The notes: generated by a model from the letters alone, not told the origin. Counted from the first letter of the stretch, positions 35,411 through 50,440 are shown. The stretch: 64,000 nt of DNA from Bugula neritina (GCA_964035545.1 OZ037767.1:21889628-21953627), one strand, 5' to 3'. Translations and numbers: made by a program.

Positions 35411-35899
35411 TGTGGACAGATGACGCAGTCTCTCTCCTGCTAATGGTTGTCTGCTGCTAGCGTTATCATCAGAAGGCCATCAGGACTGACTTTGAAGGAA
35501 TCCCAGCGACGGCAGAGGAGTTGGAACTCAACGTCTTCCTGCCGCTGCTGTTTCTCGCTAGGTTGTCGGTCCTTCTTTTTGGCCCGGAATATGTCTGCTA
35601 CTGCGCCGGGTAGCGTCTTCTTGAGTCGGCACAGTTCCTTGACATTCCGATACAGAGTGGGGTTGACACGAAGTGCCTGGATGTCATCTGAGTGGGTTTC
35701 GGTCTGAAGATGGCCGTGCTCCCACGTCAAGGTGAGCCGGTCCCCGGTCCCGCTTCTCGATGTGTAGGCATTGCTTGCAGTCGTTCACCGGCCGACGACT
35801 CATGCCGTCGGCATTACCGTGCTTCCGGCCAGCGCCGTGCTCTATCCGGTAGGAGAACTCAACAAGTATCTCCAGCCAACGAGCTACCTGGCTCGAAGG

Positions 35900-36567
35900 C
35901 TACGCCTGTCTACACAGCCATATCAGTGATGCATAGTCTGCTCGCAATTGGAATGTTCTCCCATACAGATATGGCCGAAAGTGCATGACCACCTTGACTA
36001 CTGCTAGGAGCTCCTTCCTAGTGGTGCAGTAGTTCTTCTCGGCGACCGCGAGAGTCTTGCTGTAGTAAGCCACAACCACCTCACTTCCACCCTGGACTTG
36101 GGATAGAACAGCTCCCACACTGTGGTCGCTGGCATCGGTGTCCAGGATATACTCTTTGGCTGGGTCAGGATACGCCAGAATTGGCGCCTCCATTAGCCGT
36201 TGCTTGAGGTAGTCAAATGCCTGCTGCTCCTCCTGTGTCCACTGCCACCAGACCCCCTTTGCGGTCAGCTGATTTAACGGCTGAGCCACCCCTGCAAAAC
36301 CAGGTATGTACTGCCGGTAGTACCCTACTAAGCCAAGGAATGCCCGCAACTCAGGGAAGTCGCGGGAGACAGCCTACTCCTTCACAGCCTGTACCTTCTC
36401 CGGGTTGGTAACGACCCCATCACGGCCAACCACATGGCCCAGGTATGTGATTTCCGGCTGCAAGAGTGCACACTTGGAGGGCTTCAACTTAAGTCCAGCT
36501 GCCCGGAAAAGGTCAAAGACCTCCCGCAGACGACTGACATGAGTCGAAAAGTCTGGGGAGATAACAG
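35900..36567 (-). CDS. pol: RT 3' end and RNase H, element 3
   Basis: The RNase H frame 36349-35900 has FLGLVGYYRQYIPGFAG, ILDTDASDHSVGAVLSQ and RKELLAVVKVVMHFRPYL. It is cut short near 35900 by a frame change. Confidence 0.8.
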
Positions 36568-37323
36568 CACAGGATAGTTAAGGGCATCCTCACTAAGAAT
36601 ATCTTGAATTTCTCTCAAAATGTAGTTCAGGTTCTTGAATAATATTGCTCTGCAGGTGGCATGCATGTTGCCTACTTGCATTTGTTTAGCCCAAGATTAA
36701 ACTACAGCCAATGAGCAGCAACCTTCATTAGGGCTGCGTTATCTATCAACATTCCATTATGGGTGCTACATAAACAAAGTACAAAGCGAGCTATTTATAT
36801 TAGCCTGCCAGCTAGCAAGCCTATAATTAGCATGTACGCGCCAATATCTTCTCATCCCTAAGTGCTCATTGAAGCGTGAAGCACTGCGCGCTGCTAGTTT
36901 CTTATGAAAAAATATGGCATTTTCAGTGTATAAATCACCAATTTATGGGCAATCTAGCAGAGTTATTGAAAAATGAAAAAAATTTGCACTGGAGAAATAT
37001 CTCAGGATTCTAGCAGTGCAATTTTTATTCAGATATCATCTTTTGCTGCTGAGATATTTTACTGGTACTGAAAAGTCAGCTTTTCTGGCAAAATTGGCCA
37101 AAATTGGGCAGTTTTTTGTCTATAACTTTGCAAAAAAAATGAAAATTGAAATTTCCAAAAAAGTTGCACTGGGGAAAAACAAGATCTACAACATAGTTTT
37201 TAAATTTTGACTCTAGCACGATTAGGTGAGATTTTATTTTACTGGTACTGAATTCTTATATGATTACAATGCAAACCTCAGCAAGGCAGTTGCAGCTAAA
37301 AGGTTGCCCTTAACTATCCTGTG
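36568..37323. mobile_element. 756-bp TIR element inserted in RT of gypsy element 3
   Basis: Perfect 19-bp terminal inverted repeats, CACAGGATAGTTAAGGGCA. Removing the element with one copy of a flanking AG (36566-36567 and 37324-37325) restores the length seen in the aligned RT of element 2, supporting a 2-bp AG duplication. No ORF. The interior resembles 12480-12950. Confidence 0.82.
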
Positions 37324-37325
37324 AG

Positions 37326-38075
37326 TGTTGTCGTCCAGATAGATCAGGAAAGTCTTCCAGTGTAGTCTACTGAGGACCTGCTCCATGAGTCTTTAGAAAG
37401 TTGCCGGGGCAGACGCAAATCCAAATGACAGTATTTTTTATTTCCAGAGCTCGTCGCGAGTAATGAATGCTGCTTTGTCCTGGGCATCAGGACTGAGGGC
37501 ACTTGCCAGTACTCGCTTAGCAGATCCAGAGTACTAAAGTACTTGCTACCCGAGAGGGCGTCCAGGGACTTATCTATCCGTGAGAGAGGGTAGGCGTCCT
37601 GGATGGTAACGCTGTTGAGTCTGCGGTGGTCCACACAGAATCTCCAACCACCATCCTTCTTCTTGACTAGGGCTACTGGAGAGCTCCACACACCATTGGC
37701 AGGCTCAATCAGATCCTGGTCGAGAAGATCTTGCACCTGCCGACTCACCTCCTTTTCCTTCTCTGGGCCTAGACGTCGGGTCGGCTGCTTGATGGGAGCA
37801 GTGCCGGCTGCCAGGGGTATCTCGTGAGAGATAACCTTAGTCAGCCCCATGTTTCCATCGCCACGACTGAAGACATCACTGTACTCCGTGAGTAGTTGAG
37901 CCAGTGCTTGGCGTTTAGTACTACTCGTACAGTTACCACACGCTCCACCGTACAGGTCACCCACATTCTCCGGGACTGCTCCTCGACTGGTGCGAGGGGG
38001 TTTTCCCTGGGTGTCGGCCACTGTTTCTAGTGCCGGACCCATATCTGCCTCCTGGATGGAATGGTACTTCTCCAC
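37326..38075 (-). pseudogene. pol: Reverse transcriptase 5' part, element 3
   Basis: Contains WRFCVDHRRLNSVTIQDAYPL and KYFSTLDLLSEYW. Near its end the catalytic YLDD is encoded just before the TIR element at 36568-37323. Downstream RT codons (VISPDF...) resume on the far side at 36565. Confidence 0.8.
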
Positions 38076-38736
38076 CAGCGCTCCGGCCGATAATCGGACA
38101 TGGGTTGATACACTGCACGAGGAGCTCTTTCCGACAGTTTAGCCAATTTAGGCTGTTTGCAAGTCGGATCGCTCCGTGCGTTCCTACCACCATTCCCAAG
38201 CCGACGATCGTTCTACAGTTGATTTTGCAGCGGAGAGTCGCCTGGGATTTTCCCGGAACCGTGCAGTCCCGCACTACCTGGACTCCGCCCACCAAGGGCC
38301 TGCCAAACGTGTCGACGCAGACAAGCTCCTTTCCAGCCATCACTACTGCCGACTTCTGGAAATCCATGTGACGCTGGTGTTTCTCCAGAAATGGCATTCT
38401 CAGGATGGCGTCCTCCTTTAGCTGGCTGACTACAAAGGTCTCGTGAATCACCTGATCACGAACGCGTCCAGGTAGCGTGATGATGCCGTAAAAAGGAATG
38501 CATGATCCGTCCACCAACATACCATGCGCACCTTCGTACGGCTCCAGGCTCGCCCACTCTTGGGCAACAAAAGTATCAAAGAAACGCCTAGTCAGCAGGT
38601 TTGTAGTGCACTCAGTATCCAGTAGGAATGTGGCAGCTTTACCCAAATTTTTTCCGGGCAGGAAGTAGCTGCTTCCATACGGCTGGGTGCTCCTGGAGCA
38701 GTTAGTCTCTGGGGGAGACATGACTTGGGTCCGCAC
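37957..38736 (-). CDS. Protease and RT linker, element 3
   Basis: 259-codon frame with ATFLLDTECTTNLL at the active site. DTE replaces DTG, a change of the conserved Gly that probably harms activity. The EDAILRMPFLEKH and GRPLVGGVQVV segments follow. Confidence 0.78.
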   Translation of the reverse strand: MRTQVMSPPETNCSRSTQPYGSSYFLPGKNLGKAATFLLDTECTTNLLTRRFFDTFVAQEWASLEPYEGAHGMLVDGSCIPFYGIITLPGRVRDQVIHETFVVSQLKEDAILRMPFLEKHQRHMDFQKSAVVMAGKELVCVDTFGRPLVGGVQVVRDCTVPGKSQATLRCKINCRTIVGLGMVVGTHGAIRLANSLNWLNCRKELLVQCINPCPIIGRSAGGEVPFHPGGRYGSGTRNSGRHPGKTPSHQSRSSPGECG

Positions 38737-39058
38737 AGCGGGCCTCCTTTTACCCTTAAAGACGACGACGGTTTTCTGAGGTCGGGGGGTAGTTTGGGGT
38801 ATTATTGCAAGTAAGCTGAATCTTTTTTCACAACCTCCTCGGGCAACCCCGCGAATCGGTTACGGAGTGGCCAGGCAGGAGGATCGGGTCGACCGTGAGG
38901 TCTCCGAGGTCTCCGAGGTGTCTGCCACTCAGTATTGGCAGACTTCGTAGGGGTTTTCTCGGTCCTCCTCTGAACCCTATTTCAAATGAGGTTGGTTTGA
39001 GGCCCACGGTCGGCGGAAGTTACCGTGAGCCGCGGGTGTTTAAAGGTAGCGGCCTTTC

Positions 39059-39932
39059 GGGCAGTGTCTCTTCACGTGCCCCGATACGCCACATCCCCAG
39101 CAGGTGAGCTGCGAGGGGCGGACAGGGTCATCCCGCGATTGGAGAGCTCGCCTATCTGCCTGGTCTTGCTACAATTTGGTCACCGTAGCCTGCAGGCCCT
39201 TCACCATGTTCATCAACATGGTGAGCTGCGTTTGCTCTGGTGACTTGGTCCTCGCGGCCGACACCTGTGGAGCAGGAAGCGTGGCTGTCTCTTCGTTTTC
39301 CTCGGCCACCCGGCGGGTGGTAAAACTCGCCCCTCAAAGCCCTTCTACCTGGAAATAGGCCTCACCCATCTCCAAGGCCTTTTCCAGACTGCTGACCTTG
39401 GCGGCCAGCCAGTAGCGCTGCAAATCGGGATCGTTTATGCTGCGGAAGAATGTGTTGTTTACCAGGCGTTTCTTCTCCAGGCCTGTGGTATGACTGAAAG
39501 CAGTCTGAGCCAGGCGTTCCTCCGCATTTGCGTGATCCTCCAAAGGCATCCTCCAGGTTCTCCTCATGGTTGGTAGTTGGTCTGAGGCCTCCTCGGCCTT
39601 CAGACAAAACCGGTCTTGAGGGCCCGCAGGATGTGAGCCTCATCGGGTCCAAGAGCAAAACTCTTGGCTCGGCCTGTCAAACAGGCTCGGAGTTGAAGGA
39701 TGTGCACCGACGCTGGCCATTCAGCGATGGTGGCCACATTTTCAAACTCACGGATGAACTGCTCGACATCTCTTTCACCTCCAAAAATTGGGGGCTTGAG
39801 GCGGTACCTGTCACCAGGTGGCGGCTGACTCGTCCCCTGCAGTTTTCTGAGGGCTGTCACCAGAGCCTCAATAGTGAGGGCTGATGTCTCTGGCACTCCA
39901 GGGGTTGTCCTCTCTCTCTCCCCTGGGGCCAT
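39059..39932 (-). pseudogene. gag: gag, element 3, frameshifted
   Basis: ATG at 39930-39932. The N-terminal block DRYRLKPPIFGGERDVEQFI is followed by a frameshift near 39600 and further capsid fragments. A CCHC knuckle (CWGCGVSGHVKRHC) is encoded at about 39061-39102, giving the nucleic-acid-binding end of gag. Confidence 0.78.
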
Positions 39933-39964
39933 CTTGTTCTCCTTAGCACTTAGTTATTCGGTAG

Positions 39965-39980
39965 CCCATCGCTGCCACCA
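39965..39980 (-). promoter_or_regulatory. Primer-binding site, tRNA-Leu type (element 3)
   Basis: Minus strand TGGTGGCAGCGATGGG next to the LTR: the same site as in elements 1, 2 and 4 with one mismatch and a shorter match. Confidence 0.6.
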
Positions 39981-39981
39981 A

Positions 39982-40269
39982 TGTGATAAACTTGTGGGTC
40001 GAATGCAACTTAAGTGTGGAACATATCTCTTTGTAAGAGAAAACAAGAAATGATGTATTCGTTGATAGTAGCAATCTTTATTGATGATCAAAAATAAAGG
40101 TCCTCCACAAGCGAACTCCAGTAGTAGACTGAACTACACTGGAACTCGCTTGCTTTTATGTACATGGAACAAAAGAAAACGATTCTTTTGTTGTCCGAAA
40201 TCGGAGGTCCGAAACGCCGATTTTGGGCAACATTAGTAAAAATTACATGGTAAGCATAATTCCACAACA
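39982..40269 (-). repeat. 5' LTR of gypsy element 3
   Basis: TGTGATAAAC ... CCACAACA, nearly identical to the left LTR apart from its shorter CCGAAA-repeat part. Confidence 0.88.
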
Positions 40270-41590
40270 ATATGCGAGATATAGTTAAGTTACACTGTGC
40301 AGAGCTTTTAATTGTATTTAAGTTTTACAGTGGGAGCTACCTAATCTTTGCAGTATTATTATTTTATGAACAGATAAAAATTTTAGAGCTACATGTGACA
40401 TGAATTTATATATTTTATGTTTTTAAAGCAGTCAAATGCTGTTTTGTCATATACATTTGTTATACTAAACAATATAATCCATATAGTGTGCAAGTATAAA
40501 ATTATCTGTTTGCAAAACAGAGCTAGAGATTACAGGTTGTTTTTATCTATAATATCCAATTTATATCATTCAATTTCTACCACCGCCACCACCGCCAAAT
40601 AATAATTATCATAAATTATTGGTGAGGCAACCTAGAAATGTATGCTTCTGCATTGCATGTATGTTTATCCAGCCGTAGTAACCTTGCTAACATTATTAAA
40701 ATAAAATAAATAAAAGCAAGTACTGTACTAACATGCACTATTAGAAAATATAAATACTTTTTAGTGGTATTTGCTTACCTCAATCTAGTTGTTGATGAGT
40801 TTGTTTTTGTTCAACGTCAAATGGCAGCCAAAACCTGATGTGATGTTCACTGTAAAAGATGAAAACTGATAATGATTATTTTTTATTCGTTACACTATCA
40901 CATGCAGCCAAAGGAATAAAATGCAATACAGCACAATTGTTCTAATCCTTTGTTTGGCTACCATTATATCTTAGGATTCAAAAATCTTTTTGCATTGAGA
41001 ACTGATAAAGAAGCATTCAACTGCGAAATTGTTTACAAAATGAGAACTTAATGCCTGCGGACACCTACACAAGATATGTGACTAGCACGGGCAAAAGAAA
41101 TAGTTGTGACTAGAGACTACTACAATAGCAAATAATGAGTTAGTATGTTATATATGGGTTATACATCTTGAAACATGCAGTTGCCACACTATGCTACTAT
41201 TCACTATACAATATTAGGAATGTATCATAAATTCTAAATCTCAAAAGCAGGCCATACCAAAATTACTCAACTACATATTGTTTGCTTCATTATAAACATT
41301 ACTACAATAAAATATATACATAATTAAAATGATTACCAGCAAAAATCAACAAAACCCCAATGCCTATAGTAAACTATAAATCTTTAATGCAACCTTAGGA
41401 TAATTATCAACCAAGTGTTCAATGTTTACAAAGATATCAACTTTATTACTCACCAGTTTTACAGCTACATGGAGCTACTTGATGCTTATATAGTATTATT
41501 ATTTTATCAACTAATAAAAATTTGTAGAGCTATATACGTGACATGAAATTATATATTTTATCTTTTTAAAACAGTCAAAGTAAATAACCT
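40270..41590 (+). repeat. Segmental duplications (includes direct-duplication unit 2, 40965-41590)
   Basis: 40965-41590 matches 14835-15475. In addition, short blocks at about 40390-40440 and 40800-40870 recur at 41520-41580 and 41600-41670, so this interval is itself partly tandem. No gene is seen. Confidence 0.65.
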
Positions 41591-41967
41591 TAACTTAGTT
41601 GCTGAGTGTAATTTTATTCAAAGGCAATTGGCAGCCAAGCCTTGATATGACGTTCACTGTAGAAAGGGAAACCGGATGCAAATTTAAATTGTTGACTACG
41701 CTATTGTATGTAGCCACGGTGTTGGAGTGTAACTTTTTTACGCACTGTTACTTGAAAGCCCATTCAATCTTTTGTTCAGGCACCCTTTTATTAGAAAATC
41801 CTCTATGCATTGAGAACTGTATATAAAGAAACAGCATACTGTGTAATTGTTCTCTAAAGAAGCAAGCAGTTACATACTGTAGTGTTTTGATTATTCATGC
41901 ATCCTAAAACATATTCCTATAGGCCAGTTTCATTAACTTGATTGTTAATTTACATCTCGCTACCTGC

Positions 41968-41970
<3 letters not shown>

Positions 41971-42065
<95 letters not shown>
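41971..42065. repeat. (AT)n microsatellite
   Basis: AT dinucleotide array. Confidence 0.95.
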
Positions 42066-42066
<1 letters not shown>

Positions 42067-42290
42067 CTATACATGTATATGCTTCCACTTCTTAGAATAC
42101 ATCGGACAGTTCTCATAGTTTCTATCCTCCACTTACTTACTTGACTCTTATAAAAAAAACTTGCTAACTATAGATTTAATTCTAAGTTGTAGACGTCAAA
42201 TTCACCTTTGCACTATTTTGAATTTGCCTAACACACTTACAGCAAAATATTATTTTAGTTTAAAGTTTAGATAAATTCACCTATTTTTCA

Positions 42291-42525
<235 letters not shown>

Positions 42526-43659
42526 TATACGAGAAACATTGTTGATTTATTACTTTACTAGGCAAAGTAATTATACTGATATTTCGGGTACCACTGTACC
42601 CATCTTCAGAGTAGCAATGAATGAAATTCAAAAATTATTACGTTACGTTAGACGTTATGCATGACACAAAGAATAGAGAGTGGCAGTTATTGTAAATTAT
42701 TGAAACTGAGGGAGATAATCTTGTTTTATATATTACGCAAGTCAAAAATTATACTGATTTTTTTGCATAAAAAATAAATTAGAGTTGACAAAAAAAAGAA
42801 ATTCAAATATAAAAACAGCAAGGATTAGTGAAACTATGTGAGATTTGAGTAGTGTGGAAATATTGGTATAGTTTTAGTCCATACCACTGGGCAGCACGAT
42901 TTGAATAATTTCCTGGATTTTGGGGCGTTGGCCGAAATAGGATTCACAAAAGAACAAACATAGTAATTAAGGCATTCGCATAAATAAAACAATTGAAGCA
43001 TTCATGTAAATAAAGCAATTAAGGCATTCACACAAGTAAAAACAACTAAAACATGAATAGATTCCCAAATCTATCACACAGGGGAAGTAGCTCTGAGTTT
43101 AATTTGTTTAATTTTTGAAATTTTAAAAAGGTTCTGTTTGTTAGAATAAACTAGAAATTGGTGTGCATTATTAGGATAATATTACCATTTTGACATTTAG
43201 CAGCCTCTGTTGTCAATGCTTCAGGTTTTTATTTCAGCTTAGTGTGTCATCGCAGCTACCAATAACATACAATGAAAGTCCTTTTTCATTAGTATCAGTT
43301 TTATTGTACTCTGAGCTAGAACATCAGATCAACATGAGCATAGAAGTCCCAACTTAATTCAGGGCATGTTTGTAAAAAGATACTTATAATGTTCACATTT
43401 GTCAAGCAAGATATATAGGAATAGTTTATTACTACATTGAAAACTTGTTTCAATGATGACACAAAGATTTTATAAAACTTTAACAAAAACTCAGCAAATG
43501 TGTTGTAAATCTGCCTGTCGGAGCATATATTATCAATTCCAAAACTATGTTCAAATTCACTAAATATTTGAAGTGTGAAAGTGTAGTGAAGCTAGACTGG
43601 GTTATATAATCATGTAGTATACTATCAGTATATACTTATTATACTATTATGTTACATAG

Positions 43660-43815
43660 GTAGCATGGTGTTGATGGGCACTACAGACTGTGTCTACTAT
43701 AAGCTCATTGAAGAGCTGTACAAATTAGATTATCGAAATGATGACTGGTACTTCAATGCCCTCTTAGATCAGTATTCAGGAATAGCAGCCATAGCTGATG
43801 AGGGAGTACATCAAG
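43660..43815 (+). pseudogene. Inverted copy of glycosyltransferase exon 6
   Basis: Plus-strand exon bounded by ag (43658-43659) and a good donor (CAAG|gtaagc). It encodes the MVLMGTTDC segment almost identically to 24875-25051. It lacks 21 nt in frame, which removes the seven residues covering the GELP motif. It faces away from the neighbouring minus-strand copy 3 exons, so it cannot be spliced to them. It lies within the inverted duplication 42870-44530. Confidence 0.55.
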
Positions 43816-44094
43816 GTAAGCCACACACACTGCAGTGAGTGGGTGTAACAATTCTTGTAAGTTGCGGGTGAGCCTAAATTGTCAAGTTGCAAATGGGCCT
43901 TTACAGTTTACACATACCCTAATGTATGTGTTGACGCAACTGCAGTTGTTAAACTTTTCCTAAGTTTTTCTTTCTGAATTTTCAAGGAAAGATTTTTTCT
44001 TCTAAAACTCTACTTTTTACACTGCTTACATTTCACAATAACAATAATGCAGTGTACTTGACTACTTCATCCACTGTACCCTAAATATTTTACT

Positions 44095-44530
44095 ATATAA
44101 TGTTGTATACTACACACTGTCCGGTGCTTTGGTTTGCACCACAAAGTGTAATATATGTAGGTACTCTGTTATACACGTTGTATACTACACTGTGCTATAT
44201 ACAACAGACTGCACCATACTCTGCTATACACTACACGCTATATTACGCTGTGCTACATACACTGTATACTATACTCTGCTATATATACTAAACACTGTAC
44301 TACCTTTTTCCAACACTATGCACTATGAATTATACTCCGTTATATACAACACTCTGTAACATGTTCTGCCATATACTATACACTGTATTATACTCTGTAA
44401 TTTGTTTGACATTCTACTATATACACTGCTACATTCAACACACAGTGCATGCTATCCTCTGCTATATGCTATGCACTATACTTGATTCTGCTATACACTA
44501 CACAGCAGACTATAATCTGCTATATACTAT
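44095..44530 (+). repeat. Imperfect minisatellite of ACTCTGCTATATACTA-like units
   Basis: Degenerate tandem units of roughly 20-30 bp. A related inverse block is at about 24600-24830. Confidence 0.7.
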
Positions 44531-44685
44531 TTATATTATTTATATTCATTTAATTTATTATTATTTATATTTATTTATATTATTTATATTTATATATTTA
44601 TTTATTTATATTTATTTATATTATTTAAATTTATTGCTATATAGTATATACTATTAAATTCAAATGAGCTGTTATATATATATAT

Positions 44686-44875
<190 letters not shown>

Positions 44876-45384
44876 CGTTGAAGCTTTCTTGCTTTATTAA
44901 TAATGTACATTCATGAAAGCTATTCTTAGCTGGCAGTGCTGTTGCTATAGTTTTATAGTTTACCGTCCTTAGCACAGCCCAGGCAGTGTGTTCTAATCAA
45001 ACAGCCGCAGAGGAGCGTTTATTGATTTCCCTCTTTCAACAGACAGCTCACTACATTTGCTATAACATTATATGAGCACACAGTTTACACTCCAACATTT
45101 ACACTCTGAATATACCACCGGTTTTGTTATTGGGATGACAAAGAATCTTATCTGTGCATCAATATTTTAAGTTTCAGTTGGATTACAATAGCTAATGTCA
45201 TTTTGTTCGGATCTGTGCTGGTTTCATGTTGTTTCTCTGACTTTTGATTTATATCGTTACTTATAGCAGTTTATAAAATTTCTATAATGGGTTGTTTTTC
45301 AGCAATAAAAAGGCAGTGAAATGTAGCATGGTAAAGATTATATTAAAATATCAGTTCTTACTATATAGAAACAAAATGCAGTTT

Positions 45385-47725
<2,341 letters not shown>

Positions 47726-47960
47726 GGCTGATGAGATCTGTAACAATAAGATTTATAACCAGAAGTTTGTGGAATTGTAGCCAAGCCTTACATTATATAT
47801 AGCCTTGAAATATAGAAATGTATCATAATTAAAATAGTCCTCGCTAAGTATTACTACATAATACTACATGTATTGAAAATATTTAGTAACAAGTTATGTT
47901 ATCATAACAAAACAATTTGACCATAGCAGCTAAGTTATGCACAAGTTTCGAAAGTGTTCA

Positions 47961-48089
47961 ACATTTAAAACTAGTTTTAGGTTTGTAAAGCATCCATGCT
48001 TTACAAACCTAAAATTAGTTTTAAATGTCTCCACTCCAGGTAAAAATAAGATCGCCATGGCAATCTTATTTTTACCTGGAGTGGAGACA
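47961..48089. repeat. Two abutting near-perfect palindromes
   Basis: First: 33-nt arms 47961-47993 and 47996-48028, one mismatch, 2-nt loop. Second: 27-nt perfect arms starting at 48026 and ending at 48089 around a GCCATGGC centre. They overlap by 3 nt. Confidence 0.85.
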
Positions 48090-49930
48090 ACTCCAGTATT
48101 ACAAAAGCAGCCAAGTTCTCTTTAATGCGTTGTCCGCTAGTCTTGTATCATGAATGAACTAGTATTACATGGCAGCTGGGCAGTGATGAGCACTTGAACT
48201 GGTACATAACTCTGGTTAATGTTTGAGCACTTCATCCAACTTTTTATTGTGAGCGTTACTGAACTACCAATAATAAGATCATTCACTTCAACATAATTAG
48301 GAAAAATATGAATAACTAGTAAATACTGCATCAATATTGCATGACTAGAATACATCAATGATGTGGTAAGGAAACACTGCAGTTTTATGCTAAAGTTTTT
48401 CTGATTGAGATGATATACTGAAGCAATGTAAACTTGATAATGTTCATAATTGAAATGTAGTCTTATATGAAGATATTTAGTTGATGACATTATAGGGCAT
48501 GCAGCCAAAGTACTGAATTACAATGCAGCATATTCTCCATTTAGATTGACAACAATATGATTTTTATGCGTTTTTCTTCAAAGGTCCATAATAAATCCTT
48601 TATCGGTCACCACCTATTCTTTAGTTCAAACATTTCTACTTGTGAATTTTCTCAAACTGGCTATAGCATAATTACCATAGCCTACAATGTAGGTGCAGTT
48701 GTTGCCTGAGGCACAAAAATGTGTGTTTTAAAGTAGTTTATAGATGCCAAATTATAAACAAAATGGATCTTTAGCTGAATGAAAATTGAACGATTATTAT
48801 ATCCCCATGTATGCTTGTTTTGTCTTAAATGTTTATTATAGTTGTTCTGTTTTAGTATTTACAAAATCATGAGATATACACCATTTATTGGCAACAAAAT
48901 CAGCAAATGATGCAGAACCTCTCAAGATCGAGAAGGAGCTGTGCTATAAACCAATAAGAATTTACCTTTTGACCCAAAACTGAATAGAGGGCAATCAACG
49001 CATGGGCAGCAGCAGGAGTGTGCTGCCGGCTACCAATTTCTTGACCAGACTATTGATAAGCTAAAGGAAGTTTATGACAATAAATCATGCTTACAATTTA
49101 AGAGCAGATGTAGACATGCTCCAAATTAGCAGAAGAAAGGGCAGCAGAGGAATAGTGTCAATTGATGAATAAGTAATGAAGGCATGTTAATAAGAAAAAG
49201 TATTGATGGAGATACCACGCAGAATAACTTCCTAAAGGAATTATAAGTCTAGTAGAGCTTAGTAAAGGTTGTGTGATAGAAAGAACTGATAGGTAAAAAT
49301 GCAATACATACAATACATCAAAAGGGTGGAATATGTGAAAATATGCTCATGGAATGGGTAAAATCTGGTTAGTTGAACAAACAAAGGGAAGCACTGCTGT
49401 TGGCTGCAAAAAGAATGGAACTTGCAAAATAGCTACAATGAAAAAAACATGGGGCAAGAAGTGTCTGTTGTGTAGTGCAAAATAAAAGCCAAGGTAAGTG
49501 CAGTAATAGAGAAATTGAGAAAAGCCTGTCTTCTAAATTAAAAATGTAACAAAAGAAGTTATGTTCTCGCAAGAATTTCAACCTGAGCCCCAAACCAAAA
49601 TTTAACTATAAAATTGAATTTAAAAATAAAATATTAAAATTAGGCTATCTCAATTTCTCCACTACTGTTCCTAAGGGGATAAAACTGTGATGCATATACA
49701 GTATACTAAGTGACTGTGAGAAAATAGCAAAAAGAAAGTAATAACATAAAAATTAAAAAATCAAGCCCACGTGACATTGATAACTCACAAGGAGATGAAT
49801 GGGAGTAACTGGTCTCGAAGGATCGCAAGAATTCGTTCAACCATTGTGCAAAATCAGTACTGGAAAATTACAATGTATTAAAATGGTGTAGGATTTCAAT
49901 GTGCACACCAGTAGAGTCATATAAGCAAGA
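48090..49930. other. Intergenic region without a supported gene
   Basis: AT-rich. Short stretches resemble 23680-23800 and 10540-10640, consistent with duplicated flank of the glycosyltransferase copies. Confidence 0.35.
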
Positions 49931-49933
49931 GGC

Positions 49934-49998
49934 CTGATATAGTGGTAGTTGGTAAGCATAATTTTGCATTACGCGCTGATCAACTACCACTATATCAG
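49934..49998. repeat. Inverted repeat, 18-nt perfect arms
   Basis: CTGATATAGTGGTAGTTG at 49934-49951 and its inverse at 49981-49998, with a 29-nt loop. Confidence 0.8.
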
Positions 49999-50243
49999 CT
50001 AAGGCTGAAACAATGATCATCCCTATCGTAATTTCCTTGGCAACTACAGGGTAAAAGAGACAGAATCAAAGAAGATTGGAAAATATTAGACCTTAGCACT
50101 AGTGACAACTCACCTTTGGAAAGCATCAACAAAAGTCATCATCATTGCAATTGAGGTCTTAATTGGAGCTACCACATACAAGACTATATTCTGCTATATA
50201 CTACAAACTGTACTCCAATATGCTTTACTATATATGCTAAACA

Positions 50244-50440
50244 GGGAGCAGCCGTGGTCTAGGGGTTAGAGTGTTTGCTTAGTAAGCACGAGTCATGGGT
50301 TCGAGCCCCAACAAAGGCCATTGGTGGTGCTAGGAAGAGCATTCAGTCGTAATTGCTCCTGTGTCTCATATGAATAAGCCCTTAGCTTGAATTCACAAAA
50401 GCCCCTTCCATCAGGGGTATCTCACAGAGATGATAACTAT
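50244..50440 (+). repeat. tRNA-derived SINE
   Basis: The head has A-box TGGTCTAGGGGTTAGAG and B-box GGGTTCGAGCC at tRNA spacing, but the acceptor stem does not pair. The loop closed by GTGTTT/AAGCAC is GCTTAGT, which lacks U33. The body has GGAAGAGCATTCAGTCGTAA, a motif common in animal tRNA-SINE bodies. It is therefore a SINE, not a working tRNA. Confidence 0.6.

Larger units (their letters stand above)
31990..40269 (-). mobile_element. Ty3/gypsy LTR retrotransposon, element 3, with nested insertion
   Basis: 8.3-kb minus-strand element with LTRs 31990-32309 and 39982-40269 and atat on both flanks (target duplication). It has a PBS, gag with zinc knuckle, protease, RT, RNase H, integrase with a complete DD35E triad, and ORF3. 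It is the most complete of the four, but RT is split by a 756-bp TIR element (36568-37323) and several frames are broken. Confidence 0.92.
42870..44530 (+). repeat. Inverted segmental duplication, arm B
   Basis: Inverse match of 24600-26920: shared caaatgccttaat-type repeats (42960-43030), the gttctgtttgttagaa block (43130-43150), the 43200-43340 flank, exon 6 (43660-43815), and a TATAC-rich minisatellite. It lacks the LINE and SINE of arm A. Confidence 0.7.

Noticed and set aside
42540-42640. Possible Penelope-like or LINE 3' end (ccactgtacccatcttcagag)
   Set aside because: The resemblance is to a short common tail motif only; no RT or endonuclease coding next to it.
50244-50321. Functional tRNA gene
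   Set aside because: Acceptor stem does not pair and the anticodon loop lacks U33; the SINE body follows directly.
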